Below are positions 53,636 through 61,393 of a DNA stretch of 64,000 bases, one piece after another. A program made the position numbers and the translations under genes. Source of the DNA: Streptomyces sp. NBC_01317 (GTDB lineage: Bacteria > Actinomycetota > Actinomycetes > Streptomycetales > Streptomycetaceae); NCBI RefSeq assembly GCF_035961655.1, contig NZ_CP108393.1, forward strand, positions 5,165,001 through 5,229,000, in the 5' to 3' direction. The notes beneath the pieces were generated by a model that saw nothing but the letters and a program-made list of their open reading frames with translations, made no database searches and was not told the origin of the DNA. Numbering within the stretch: the stretch's first letter is position 1; each line of letters starts with the position of its first letter.

Positions 53636-54501
53636 GGGGTGCCCTTTCGTAACTGGTTGATCATGGCTACGGATGCCGCCTGCGACAGTGCTTCGGCCTG
53701 TAGTTGATGGTAGGCCGTCAGCATGGGGAGGACGGAAGTCGTTTCCCGGTCCAGGTGCCCTTGAGCTTGCGACTCCGCGTAGGCGACGACGGACCGGTCG
53801 GACAGTGTCAGCAGGTTGACCGGAAGATTGAACGAGCGCCGTTCCCCTATGTCGAAAGGTGCCACCTGGAGCATGGTGGTGGGGCGAGCCGCGAAGTCGA
53901 CCAGCCGTTCAAGTTGTGCGTCCATGACCTGGGGGCCGCCGATGGGCCGTCGAAGGCAACTCTCGTCCATTACCAAGAACACCATGGGGGGACGGGGCCG
54001 GACCAACGCCGCCTGCCGCTCCGCCAGAAACGAAACCCGCTCCGACGCCTGCTCGCGTGTGATGGATCCCCGCTGTACATCTCCCTCCGCCAACGCCCTT
54101 GCGTACTCCGGGGTTTGCAACAACCCGGGAATGATGCCGATCTCGAACAGCCGCAGCTCCACGGCCCGGCCCTCGTATCCGACGTACTCCGGGAAACCCT
54201 CCAGCAACGAGCCGTGCCGGATCTCCCGCCACTGGCGCTCGAACGCGTCGGTCGTATCGGTGGTTCCGAAGGCAAGGTCAACACTCCTCGAAAAGCGAAG
54301 AGTTGGCATCTTGCGACCAGTTTCCACGGCAGAGATGTGCGTGCTGGAATATTCCGTGTGCTCCGCCAGCTCTTCCTGCTTCCAGCCGCGCGCTTCGCGA
54401 TAGCTCCGAACCCGTGCTCCAAAGGCGGCTGCCGGGCTGCTGTCCGGGTTCAACTCCTTGATATTCAACGCCCCGACACCGACCTTTCGCTCGTTCCTCA
54501 C
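53632..54501 (-). CDS. XRE-family regulator with DUF5753 domain (WhiJ-type)
   Basis: A 289-residue regulator. The helix-turn-helix is FGARVRSYREARGWKQEELAEHTEYSSTHISAVETGRKMPTL, and the DUF5753 domain runs from about residue 100 (LRLFEIGIIPGLLQTPEYARA to the C-terminus). A rare TTA leucine codon is present near the end (53650-53652). I chose GTG 54501, but TTG 54468 (LNIKELNPDSS) is equally possible. It is divergent from four small genes, which may be its targets. Confidence 0.87.
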   Translation of the reverse strand: MRNERKVGVGALNIKELNPDSSPAAAFGARVRSYREARGWKQEELAEHTEYSSTHISAVETGRKMPTLRFSRSVDLAFGTTDTTDAFERQWREIRHGSLLEGFPEYVGYEGRAVELRLFEIGIIPGLLQTPEYARALAEGDVQRGSITREQASERVSFLAERQAALVRPRPPMVFLVMDESCLRRPIGGPQVMDAQLERLVDFAARPTTMLQVAPFDIGERRSFNLPVNLLTLSDRSVVAYAESQAQGHLDRETTSVLPMLTAYHQLQAEALSQAASVAMINQLRKGTP

Positions 54502-54575
54502 AGGTTGAAGGCGTATCAACTCTAGGCCACGCTGAACTCGCTTGGTAGCGGAATGGCTACGGAGAGGAGTCGGCT

Positions 54576-54788
54576 GTGCTGAGCAATCCCCCTGCCCCCG
54601 GGCCCGACGACGGACCGGGCAACAACCCGGACCGCGACCCGGACCACGAGCTGGCCGCCCTGATAGACGCCGGCGGATTCTGGCGGCTGGCGCCCGAGTG
54701 GGTGCCGCGTACCGGCTACGCCGAGCCAACACCCGCCCTGCTACGGGACGTTGAGGCCGGACTGCGAAGGCGGTTGGCGGGTGAGTGA
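54576..54788 (+). CDS. small protein of the WhiJ-type island
   Basis: A 70-residue protein with a Pro/Asp-rich first half and LAALIDAGGFWRLAPEWVPRTGY in the second. I do not recognise it. GTG 54576 follows GGAGAGGAG by 6 nt, a strong start signal. It is the first of four closely packed small genes divergent from the regulator and overlaps the next by 8 nt. Confidence 0.65.
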   Translation: MLSNPPAPGPDDGPGNNPDRDPDHELAALIDAGGFWRLAPEWVPRTGYAEPTPALLRDVEAGLRRRLAGE

Positions 54789-54996
54789 CACCGGCACTCC
54801 CGCCGATACCCCCGCCGGCGCACACCACGAGGCGGACGACGACAGGTCGTTCAGCCCGACCATGCGGCGCATCCGCCCCCTCGTGGCGGCGGCGAACCGG
54901 CGGAGCCGGGGATGGGATCCGGTCGCCGACCGGGAGCGGTGGGAGCTGGTCGCCGAAGAGGAACCCCACGAGGTACGGCGGAAAGGCAGGCCATGA
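54781..54996 (+). CDS. small basic protein of the WhiJ-type island
   Basis: A 71-residue protein with an acidic Thr/Ala start and a basic centre (TMRRIRPLVAAANRRSRGWDP), ending ERWELVAEEEPHEVRRKGRP. The family is not recognised. The GTG at 54781 overlaps the previous frame and its TGA overlaps the next ATG, so it is most likely translated by coupling. Confidence 0.55.
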   Translation: MSDTGTPADTPAGAHHEADDDRSFSPTMRRIRPLVAAANRRSRGWDPVADRERWELVAEEEPHEVRRKGRP

Positions 54997-55190
54997 GAGG
55001 CGCAGACGCTCAGACGACGCAGTACGTAGCGGGCACGGTAGGTGACGACCTCCTCACGGTGCACGAATTCAAGGTCGTCACGGACGGCGACGATCACACC
55101 ACGCTGGAGCCCGTCTGTCCTGTGGCCAACGTCGACCCCACGCAATGGCTGCGAGCCGTGAACTGCCCGCATTGCCTCGCGGCCCGCTGA
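54993..55190 (+). CDS. small Cys-containing protein of the WhiJ-type island
   Basis: A 65-residue protein with LLTVHEFKVVTDGDDHTTLEPVCPVA and a C-terminal NCPHCLAAR. Three cysteines, two as CPHC, suggest a small metal-binding or redox fold, but the family is not recognised. GGCAGG precedes the ATG, which overlaps the upstream stop (ATGA). Confidence 0.6.
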   Translation: MRGADAQTTQYVAGTVGDDLLTVHEFKVVTDGDDHTTLEPVCPVANVDPTQWLRAVNCPHCLAAR

Positions 55191-55203
55191 GCGGGGGAGA
55201 GGG

Positions 55204-55416
55204 GTGACCGGGGGAGAAGGGGACGTCCCGTGGTGGGAGGAGTACGCCGGGGTGCAGGACGAGAACACGGGCGTCGTCGCGTTTCCCACCGTCGTCACCA
55301 CCTTCACGGCGGACGGCGCGATGCTCCAGCGTCTCCGGCGACCCGCGCCGGAGGCACGGCGGAGAGACGGGGCGGCGGAGCACACTCCGGGGGCCACCGC
55401 CTACCCTCGTCAGTGA
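55204..55416 (+). CDS. small protein at the end of the WhiJ-type island
   Basis: A 70-residue protein starting VTGGEGDVPWWEEYAGVQDE, with a basic, low-complexity C-terminal third. The final codons (TAYPRQ-stop) lie in the right-hand copy of the direct repeat; an equivalent TAYPHQ-stop ends the left-hand copy at 53321. GGGGAGAGG precedes the GTG. Function unknown; the C-terminal part may be repeat-derived. Confidence 0.5.
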   Translation: MTGGEGDVPWWEEYAGVQDENTGVVAFPTVVTTFTADGAMLQRLRRPAPEARRRDGAAEHTPGATAYPRQ

Positions 55417-55458
55417 CCCCGCCCCCGACGAACCCGGACACACCCCGTGGCAGGCCGC
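55392..55458 (+). repeat. right copy of the direct repeat flanking the WhiJ-type island
   Basis: Partner of 53297-53361. It spans the last codons of the small gene at 55204, the 30-nt spacer and the first four codons of the DNA glycosylase gene. Confidence 0.8.
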
Positions 55459-56595
55459 TTCGCCCCCCGCCCCCGCACCACCCCCCGAGGCCCATCAACG
55501 CTCCCGACCGCCCCGGCGCTCCCCGCCGCCCCGGCGACCCAGCTCGTGCCGACGACGCGGACCATCCCGCCGCGTACGACCACACCGGCGCTCTCGACGG
55601 TCCCGGGGACCGAGACAACCGCGCCCACCCCGACCGTCCCGGCGCCCCACACCAACCCCACTCCCACGCCCCCGCCGGCCGACGGACTCCGCCGACGCTG
55701 GACCCCGCCGGACGGCGCCCCGTACGACCTCGGTCTCGCCCTGGGCCCGCTCCGCAGGGGCCCCGGCGACCCCACGTTCCTCGCCGCCAATGACGGCGCG
55801 ATCTGGCGGGCCAGCAGGACACCCGCCGGCCCCGCCACCCTCCGCGCCGAACACCGAGGCGGAGCCGTAGAGGCACAGGCCTGGGGCCCCGGCGCCGAGT
55901 GGCTGCTCGACCGCCTCCCCGACCTGCTCGGCGCGTCGGACGACCCCGGCACCTTCACCCCCCGCCACCGCGCGGTCCTCACGGCCCACCGCAACCGCCC
56001 GGGGCTGCGCCTGTGCCGTACCGGCCTGGTCCTGGAATCCCTGATCCCGTCCGTCCTGGAGCAGAAGGTCACCACCATCGAGGCGTACCGCGCCTGGCGC
56101 CTCCTGGTACGCAAGTACGGCGAGCCGGCCCCGGGCCCCGCAGCGGAGACGCTGCACGTCATGCCCGACCCCCACACCTGGGCGATGATCCCGTCGTGGG
56201 AGTGGCACAAGGCAGGCGTCGACGCCAAACGCTCCTCCACGATCCTGCGGGCGGCCCGCGTGGCCCGCCGCCTGGAGGAGGCCGCCGCGATGGAGCCCGA
56301 ACAGGCCGCCGCCCGCCTCCAGTTGATCACCGGCATCGGCCCCTGGACGGCCGCCGAGGTGATCCAGCGCACCAACGGCGCCCCCGACGCCGTCACGGTC
56401 GGCGACCTCCACCTCCCCGGCATCGTCGGCCACGCCCTCGCGGGCAACCGCGACGCCGACGACGAGGAAATGCTGGAACTCCTGGCCCCCTACGCAGGCC
56501 ACCGCCACCGAGCGGTCCGCCTGATCCTCCTCAGCGGCCACCTCCCCGCCCGCCGCGCCCCCCGCATGCCCCTGCGAAACTTCGCCGGCATGTAA
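55447..56595 (+). CDS. DNA-3-methyladenine glycosylase-like HhH-GPD protein
   Basis: A 382-residue base-excision repair glycosylase of the HhH-GPD superfamily. The first ~80 residues are a Thr/Pro-rich disordered tail. LVLESLIPSVLEQKVTTIEAYRAWR precedes the helix-hairpin-helix LQLITGIGPWTAAEV and the catalytic-Asp strand DAVTVGDLHLP. It removes alkylated bases from DNA. GTG 55447 has no ribosome-binding site, and because it lies in the duplicated segment the start is uncertain; a later start after the low-complexity tail is possible. Confidence 0.82.
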   Translation: MAGRFAPRPRTTPRGPSTLPTAPALPAAPATQLVPTTRTIPPRTTTPALSTVPGTETTAPTPTVPAPHTNPTPTPPPADGLRRRWTPPDGAPYDLGLALGPLRRGPGDPTFLAANDGAIWRASRTPAGPATLRAEHRGGAVEAQAWGPGAEWLLDRLPDLLGASDDPGTFTPRHRAVLTAHRNRPGLRLCRTGLVLESLIPSVLEQKVTTIEAYRAWRLLVRKYGEPAPGPAAETLHVMPDPHTWAMIPSWEWHKAGVDAKRSSTILRAARVARRLEEAAAMEPEQAAARLQLITGIGPWTAAEVIQRTNGAPDAVTVGDLHLPGIVGHALAGNRDADDEEMLELLAPYAGHRHRAVRLILLSGHLPARRAPRMPLRNFAGM

Positions 56596-56623
56596 GGCCC
56601 GGCAGTCACCGTACTCACGACAG

Positions 56624-57235
56624 TCACGGGGTGACGGCCGGCTCGGGGAGAGGAGCGATCTCGCGGGCGAAGAAGTCGCCGTACTCCTCCGCCTGCTCGT
56701 AGAGCGTGTCGAAGCCCGCCGAGGTCTCCTCGATCAGAGCCCGGTCGGTGAACCGGTTCGCGCCCGCCGCGTTCCCGTCGTCGTCGTACCGCACCTCGAA
56801 CATGACCACGTCGCCGAGGATCACCACCTCGGGAACAGGTCGGTGCTTCTCGACGCCGGCGATCGTACGGGCGTCGAGCAGCCGGATCCGGTCCCCCACC
56901 TCGACCCGCAGGCGCAGGACGTGCAGTTCCCACTGCACATAAGGCGTCACGGGGAACTCCACCACCCTGAGGCGGCGCTGGAGCATCCCGGCGCGCTCCG
57001 CCTCCTCGACCTGCTGGACGTAGGCGTCACGCCTCTCCTTGATCAGGGAGAGGGACGTGTCCCACTGTCCGGCCGCGAAAGCCTCCCAGCTCGCGAAACC
57101 GCGTTCCTTGAAATTCTGCCCGCGCTCCAGCTTGTTGAGATGCCGAATTCCGCTTTCGAGGGCGCGGTAGTACTCCTCGTGGTAGCGCGGACGGTCGAGG
57201 CGCGTCGAGACTCCCTCCGGGAACGAATCAAACAT
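56624..57235 (-). CDS. DUF6879 family protein, second copy
   Basis: A 203-residue paralogue of the protein at 37492. The shared core is RVVEFPVTPYVQWELHVLRLRVEVGDRIRLL. ATG 57235 overlaps the preceding small gene by 8 nt. Here the pair is divergent from an NB-ARC system instead of linked to an XRE regulator. Function unknown. Confidence 0.8.
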   Translation of the reverse strand: MFDSFPEGVSTRLDRPRYHEEYYRALESGIRHLNKLERGQNFKERGFASWEAFAAGQWDTSLSLIKERRDAYVQQVEEAERAGMLQRRLRVVEFPVTPYVQWELHVLRLRVEVGDRIRLLDARTIAGVEKHRPVPEVVILGDVVMFEVRYDDDGNAAGANRFTDRALIEETSAGFDTLYEQAEEYGDFFAREIAPLPEPAVTP

Positions 57236-57545
57236 GGGGAATATCCGGCTTCGCCGCGATGAGCATGCTCCTGGGGATCACCACGAGCCGTTCGTCGGGA
57301 CCGATCGAGACGCCGGCGGGCAGCTTCGTACCGAGCGAACCTGACAGATCCCTGCCGATGACGGCGACATCGCCGTTCTCCAGTTCCCACATGTCGGGGC
57401 AGTCGGGAGTGTCGGACGTGACCCCCAGTTCCTGCGGGGACTTACCGATCCTCCTGAGGAATGTCGTCTCCGGATCCGCTTCCCATGATCTCGCCACAAC
57501 CCACTCCTCGGTTCGGTCCGGTAAACCAAATGACGTCATTTCCAT
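57228..57545 (-). CDS. small protein paired with DUF6879, second copy
   Basis: A 105-residue protein with the core CPDMWELENGDVAVIGRDLSG and ERLVVIPRSML, matching the protein at 37979. The eighth codon is a rare TTA (57522-57524). ATG 57545 and 57539 are both possible starts; neither has a good ribosome-binding site. The 41-nt gap to the divergent NB-ARC operon contains GTACG (57546-57550) and CGTAC (57561-57565) as an inverted repeat. Confidence 0.7.
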   Translation of the reverse strand: MEMTSFGLPDRTEEWVVARSWEADPETTFLRRIGKSPQELGVTSDTPDCPDMWELENGDVAVIGRDLSGSLGTKLPAGVSIGPDERLVVIPRSMLIAAKPDIPHV

Positions 57546-57586
57546 GTACGTTGAGTGTGCCGTACCGGCTGACACGGGGGAGAGCT

Positions 57587-58000
57587 GTGGACCCGGAAAT
57601 CACCTCACTCGCACAGGCCGGCGGAGCCGCACTCGTGGCCTTGATGGCGTCCGACGCCTGGCAGGCGACCCGCGAGGGAGTCGTCGGGCTGTGGCGGCGT
57701 GCGCAGCCGCACCGGGCCGACGCGGTCGCCGCCGAATTGGACGCGGGCCAGGCGGAGGCCGTGGCGGCCACGGGGGCCGACGGCGAAGAGGTGCTGAGCG
57801 AGCTGCGCGCCGAATGGCAGGGCAGGTTACGGCGGTTGCTCGTCGCCCGGCCCGACGCCGCGGCGGAGCTGCGCCGGCTGCTCGACGAGATCGCCCCGCA
57901 GGCCTCGGCGGATCCTCCCGCCGTCACCCAGCACGCGACCGCTTCCGGGCAGGCCCGGGTCTACCAGGCAGGACGCGACCAGCACATCATCGAGCGATGA
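57587..58000 (+). CDS. small partner protein of the NB-ARC system
   Basis: A 137-residue protein. The N-terminus (DPEITSLAQAGGAALVALMASDAWQATREGVVGLWRR) looks like a helical, possibly membrane-near segment, followed by an Ala/Glu-rich coiled region. The C-terminus is ARVYQAGRDQHIIER, a motif also found at the start of the NB-ARC protein. GTG 57587 follows GGGGGAGAG. One TTA codon lies at 57827-57829. The stop overlaps the next ATG. Function unknown; likely a partner or adaptor. Confidence 0.7.
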   Translation: MDPEITSLAQAGGAALVALMASDAWQATREGVVGLWRRAQPHRADAVAAELDAGQAEAVAATGADGEEVLSELRAEWQGRLRRLLVARPDAAAELRRLLDEIAPQASADPPAVTQHATASGQARVYQAGRDQHIIER

Positions 58001-60180
58001 GCGGCCCCATGGACGGCCGCGCCGAGGACGACGGCCGCGTCTATCAGACGACAGGTGACCAGCACATCACGGAACACCACCACCACTACGCGGGAAGCAG
58101 CCCGGCCGCCGGGGGAGGACCGGACTCCGTCCGCCGTCCGGCAGTGGGTCGTACGCCTCTGGCGCTGCGTGACCGCGGCGAAGTGCTGGCACGGTTACGG
58201 GAAGGCCTGGCGCCGGGCCGTGGCGCCGGGACATACGTCCTGCACGGCATGGGAGGCTGCGGCAAGACCGCCGTCGCGCAGGCGTTCTTCGACATCGCGA
58301 CCACTGAGTACGGCCGGGTGGGCCTGTGGGTCAACGCCGCCGACCGGGCCGCTCTCCGAGCCGGGATGCTCGCCGCCGCGGCCGATCGAGGCGCCCTTGA
58401 CGCTGAATTGCTCGCCGCTCACCAGGGACACCGCCCCGCGGCGGATCTGGTCTGGCACTACCTGGACAGATCCGCGGTGCCCTGGCTCCTGGTGCTCGAC
58501 AACGCCGACGACCCGGCGATCCTCCGCGACGGCGGCTGGCTGCGCGGAAGCACGCGTGGCACCGTTCTGGTCACCACCCGCCGTGCGGCCGCCCGCTGGT
58601 GGCCCGGCGCGGAGTTGCAGCACATCGGTGTGCTCCCGCGCGAGGACGCGGCCCGCGTGCTCTGCGACCTCGCCCCGCACAGCGGCACGATGGCACAGGC
58701 GGCCGAGGTCGCCGACCGGCTGGGACGGCTGCCACTGGCGCTCACTCTCGCGGGCGGTTTCCTGGCCCACCAGGTGATCGACCCCTGGACGATGGACCAC
58801 TACGGAGGCCGGCTCGAAGGCGACGAAGCGGTCGGTCTCATCGACCAGGGGGCGGACGTCCTGAGTGCCGAGGACCCACGGCATCTGGTCGGCCGGACGT
58901 GGCAGTTGACGCTCGACTCGTTCGAGGCACGTGGACTGCCCGAAACGGTCGCGCTGTTGAGACTGCTCGCCCGGCTGGCTCCCGAGCCGTTGCCGCTGCC
59001 CGTGTTGAACCATCAGGACATCAGCGCGGTCCTTCCCCTGACCCGAGCCGACGCCGCGCTGACCGTGCTGCTCGACCACTCGCTGACCCAGCTGGTGGAT
59101 CTCGACGGCCTGCGGTGCGCGCACAGTCATGGAGTACTCCTCGACAGTGTCGCCGTTGCCACGCCTCCGGCGGACCTCGCCGTGCTCGACACGACGGCGG
59201 CCCGGCTGCTGGACGCCGCGGTGCCGTCGGTCCCCGACGCCGGACCGTACGAACCACGGTTGCGGCTGCTCGCGCCACACTGCCTCGCCCTGCTGCGCAG
59301 GACCACCGAGCGGTCCGGCACCGAGGACGCGTTGCGCGTAGCCACCCGGCTGGCCGTGGCACTGCACCGTACCGGCGACTACCTGTCCGCCTGGGAAACG
59401 GCTGGCGCCGCAGCCGGCCTCGCGGCGAGGACGCTCGGCGAAGAGCACCGGCTCGTCCTCGCGGCATACGCGAGGACCGGCCGTTCGCTCTTCCGGCTGG
59501 GACGGTACGAGGAAGCGGAACGGTTGCTTCGCCGAGTCCGGGACACCCAACTCCGCCTGCTCGGCGCCGACGACCCGGACACCCTCGACACCGGTCAAGG
59601 GCTGCAACTCGTGCTCGGCAACAGCGGAAGACGGGAAGAGGCCGTTGCCCTCCTCCGGTCGGTCGTGGCAGGCCGACAGGCGGTGCTGGGAGCCCGGCAC
59701 CCGGCGACCCTGCGCTCACGTGCGAGCCTGCTGGCCATGCTGTCGGCGGCCGAAATCGCGGCGGAGACCGATGACGAAGGCGATGACGTGGGCGACAACG
59801 CCCTGCTGGCGGTGCCCCGGCTGTGCACCCTGCACCTGGGCCCCGATCACGCCGTCACCTTGAGCGCCAGGCACAATCACGCCCGCGCCCAGTTCGTGCT
59901 CGGCCGGCACAGGGCCGCCGATGACGAGATCCGACAGGTCGTGGAGGACTACCGACGCGTCCTCGGGCCGGACTATCCCGCCGTCCTGGCCGCGAGACAG
60001 TTGCACGCCCAGACCCGGGCCGCACTGGGGTACGTGGACGCCGGGATCGAGCTCATGGCCGAGGTTGTCGTCGGACGCGAGCGCGGCCTGGGCCCGACTC
60101 ACCACTTCACCGTGGTGAGCCAAAGCCTGCTGGAGGAGCTCAGGTCAGGGCGGTGGCGACCGCCTTCACCGCCGGGATGA
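57997..60180 (+). CDS. NB-ARC/STAND ATPase with TPR repeats
   Basis: A 727-residue signal-transducing NTPase. It opens with GRVYQTTGDQHITEHHHHY. The NB-ARC domain has Walker A GMGGCGKTAVA (about residue 87), Walker B WLLVLDNAD and the GLPL-type RLPLALTLAGG. Residues ~420-720 form tetratricopeptide repeats such as LGRYEEAERLLRRVRDTQLRLLGADDPDTL. No toxin or effector domain is visible. Such proteins act in conflict or signalling as inducible switches. One TTA codon lies at 58195-58197 in the context CGG-TTA-CGG. Confidence 0.88.
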   Translation: MSGPMDGRAEDDGRVYQTTGDQHITEHHHHYAGSSPAAGGGPDSVRRPAVGRTPLALRDRGEVLARLREGLAPGRGAGTYVLHGMGGCGKTAVAQAFFDIATTEYGRVGLWVNAADRAALRAGMLAAAADRGALDAELLAAHQGHRPAADLVWHYLDRSAVPWLLVLDNADDPAILRDGGWLRGSTRGTVLVTTRRAAARWWPGAELQHIGVLPREDAARVLCDLAPHSGTMAQAAEVADRLGRLPLALTLAGGFLAHQVIDPWTMDHYGGRLEGDEAVGLIDQGADVLSAEDPRHLVGRTWQLTLDSFEARGLPETVALLRLLARLAPEPLPLPVLNHQDISAVLPLTRADAALTVLLDHSLTQLVDLDGLRCAHSHGVLLDSVAVATPPADLAVLDTTAARLLDAAVPSVPDAGPYEPRLRLLAPHCLALLRRTTERSGTEDALRVATRLAVALHRTGDYLSAWETAGAAAGLAARTLGEEHRLVLAAYARTGRSLFRLGRYEEAERLLRRVRDTQLRLLGADDPDTLDTGQGLQLVLGNSGRREEAVALLRSVVAGRQAVLGARHPATLRSRASLLAMLSAAEIAAETDDEGDDVGDNALLAVPRLCTLHLGPDHAVTLSARHNHARAQFVLGRHRAADDEIRQVVEDYRRVLGPDYPAVLAARQLHAQTRAALGYVDAGIELMAEVVVGRERGLGPTHHFTVVSQSLLEELRSGRWRPPSPPG

Positions 60181-60244
60181 GGGCGTGAGTGGTGGACGCG
60201 GCGGTGCTTTTCCCAGCGCCGGGTGCCGAGGAAAGGTGACGTGA

Positions 60245-60685
60245 ATGGTGCCGTCCGGTATGACGCGTGAGCACGTGCGGGAAGTGATTCTGGAGATCGT
60301 GCCGGAGGCGGCGCCATTCGTCAGGCAGTTGGAGGAAGAGCACGGTGAAGCGCTGCTCTACCCCCTCCTGCGGGACGGTTTCGCCGATCCCGTTGTCCTG
60401 CCCGCCCTGAAATCCCCCGCCGGGCACGAGGAACTTCTCACGCGCTGCTTCACGTGCGTCGATCTCGGATTGCGCAGCCCTGACAAGTCCTTGAACGACG
60501 CGATCTGGTTCCAGGTGTTGGAGCCGCTGCTGGACAGTGCGGAACTGCTGGACGCGCCCTACCCGTTCATGACGGACGACACCAAGGACTACGTCTTCGA
60601 CAAGCTGGAGGGCTTCGGGGTCGTCCTGCCTCCCCGGTGGGCGGCCGGGAAGGCGGAGTCCTTGGCCCGGATGGCCAGTTCTTGA
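60245..60685 (+). CDS. uncharacterised protein after the NB-ARC gene
   Basis: A 146-residue acidic helical protein (TREHVREVILEIVPEAAPFVRQLEEEHGEALLY at the start; two Cys in LTRCFTCVDLG). It might belong to the small immunity-like proteins seen near polymorphic toxins, but I cannot confirm this. GAAAGG lies about 10 nt before ATG 60245. It is 64 nt after the NB-ARC stop in the same direction. Confidence 0.65.
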   Translation: MVPSGMTREHVREVILEIVPEAAPFVRQLEEEHGEALLYPLLRDGFADPVVLPALKSPAGHEELLTRCFTCVDLGLRSPDKSLNDAIWFQVLEPLLDSAELLDAPYPFMTDDTKDYVFDKLEGFGVVLPPRWAAGKAESLARMASS

Positions 60686-60711
60686 GGTCGTGAGCCGGGG
60701 CGCGTGCCCTG

Positions 60712-61248
60712 TCAGTCCTCGTCCGAGCGGGACAGCGCCTCCGCGACCATGCGGGTCGCGAAGTCCGGGTCCTCGGTGATGCGGTTGATGTGTTCCGCGA
60801 GCAGGAACGTGGTGACTTCCAGGGGAGTCATCTCCTCCTCCGTCCAGTCCCCGTACTGCTTGCGCCACAGGTTGGGGCTCAGGCCCGTGCCCGCCGCGAT
60901 GACCAGGCCCGCCATGATGGGGATCGCCTCCGGGCGGACACTCCTCGGCATCCTGCGCATCGAGGCGACGAGGGTCGGCACCACGTACTCGATGACGTCC
61001 TTGTCCACGTCCTCGTGGGCCTTCCGCAGCCACGTCATGAACATGTAGATGAGGGTGCAGGCGCCGTCCAGGACGTCGTTGGCTCCCTCGGGGCCCAGGG
61101 ACGCGGTGAACTGGTCGATCAGGGCCTGCTGTTCGGGGTCGGTCGCGGTTCTGCCGTTGTGGACCGCCTTGAGCTGGGAGTCGATCAACATGAGCGCCGC
61201 CCCCACATCGCCGACCGGGGCGTGCTGGGGGCTGAGGGGCGACGACAC
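60712..61248 (-). CDS. uncharacterised protein
   Basis: A 178-residue mostly helical protein with GDVGAALMLIDSQLKAVHNGR, MFMTWLRKAHEDVDKDVIEYVVPTL and WRKQYGDWTEEEMTPLEVTTF. No recognised domain. GTG 61248 follows GGGAGGAA by about 6 nt; an upstream frame to 61320 is low-complexity and lacks a site. It converges with the gene at 60245. Confidence 0.65.
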   Translation of the reverse strand: MSSPLSPQHAPVGDVGAALMLIDSQLKAVHNGRTATDPEQQALIDQFTASLGPEGANDVLDGACTLIYMFMTWLRKAHEDVDKDVIEYVVPTLVASMRRMPRSVRPEAIPIMAGLVIAAGTGLSPNLWRKQYGDWTEEEMTPLEVTTFLLAEHINRITEDPDFATRMVAEALSRSDED

Positions 61249-61393
61249 AGGGTTCCTCCCGGAGCGGCTGCGAGGGTTGCGCGTTGTCGCGCGGAGTTGC
61301 GCGGCATGTGCGTACAGCAAACCCTAGAGGCGGCGGGGTACGGCTGTTTCACGCCTTTACGCCGTACGTCGCCCCCTCCGCGCCTACCATGCG

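Noticed and set aside
53297..55458. Integrative element with att sites
   Set aside because: The flanking repeat contains a gene start rather than a tRNA end, and no integrase, excisionase or replication gene lies between the copies.
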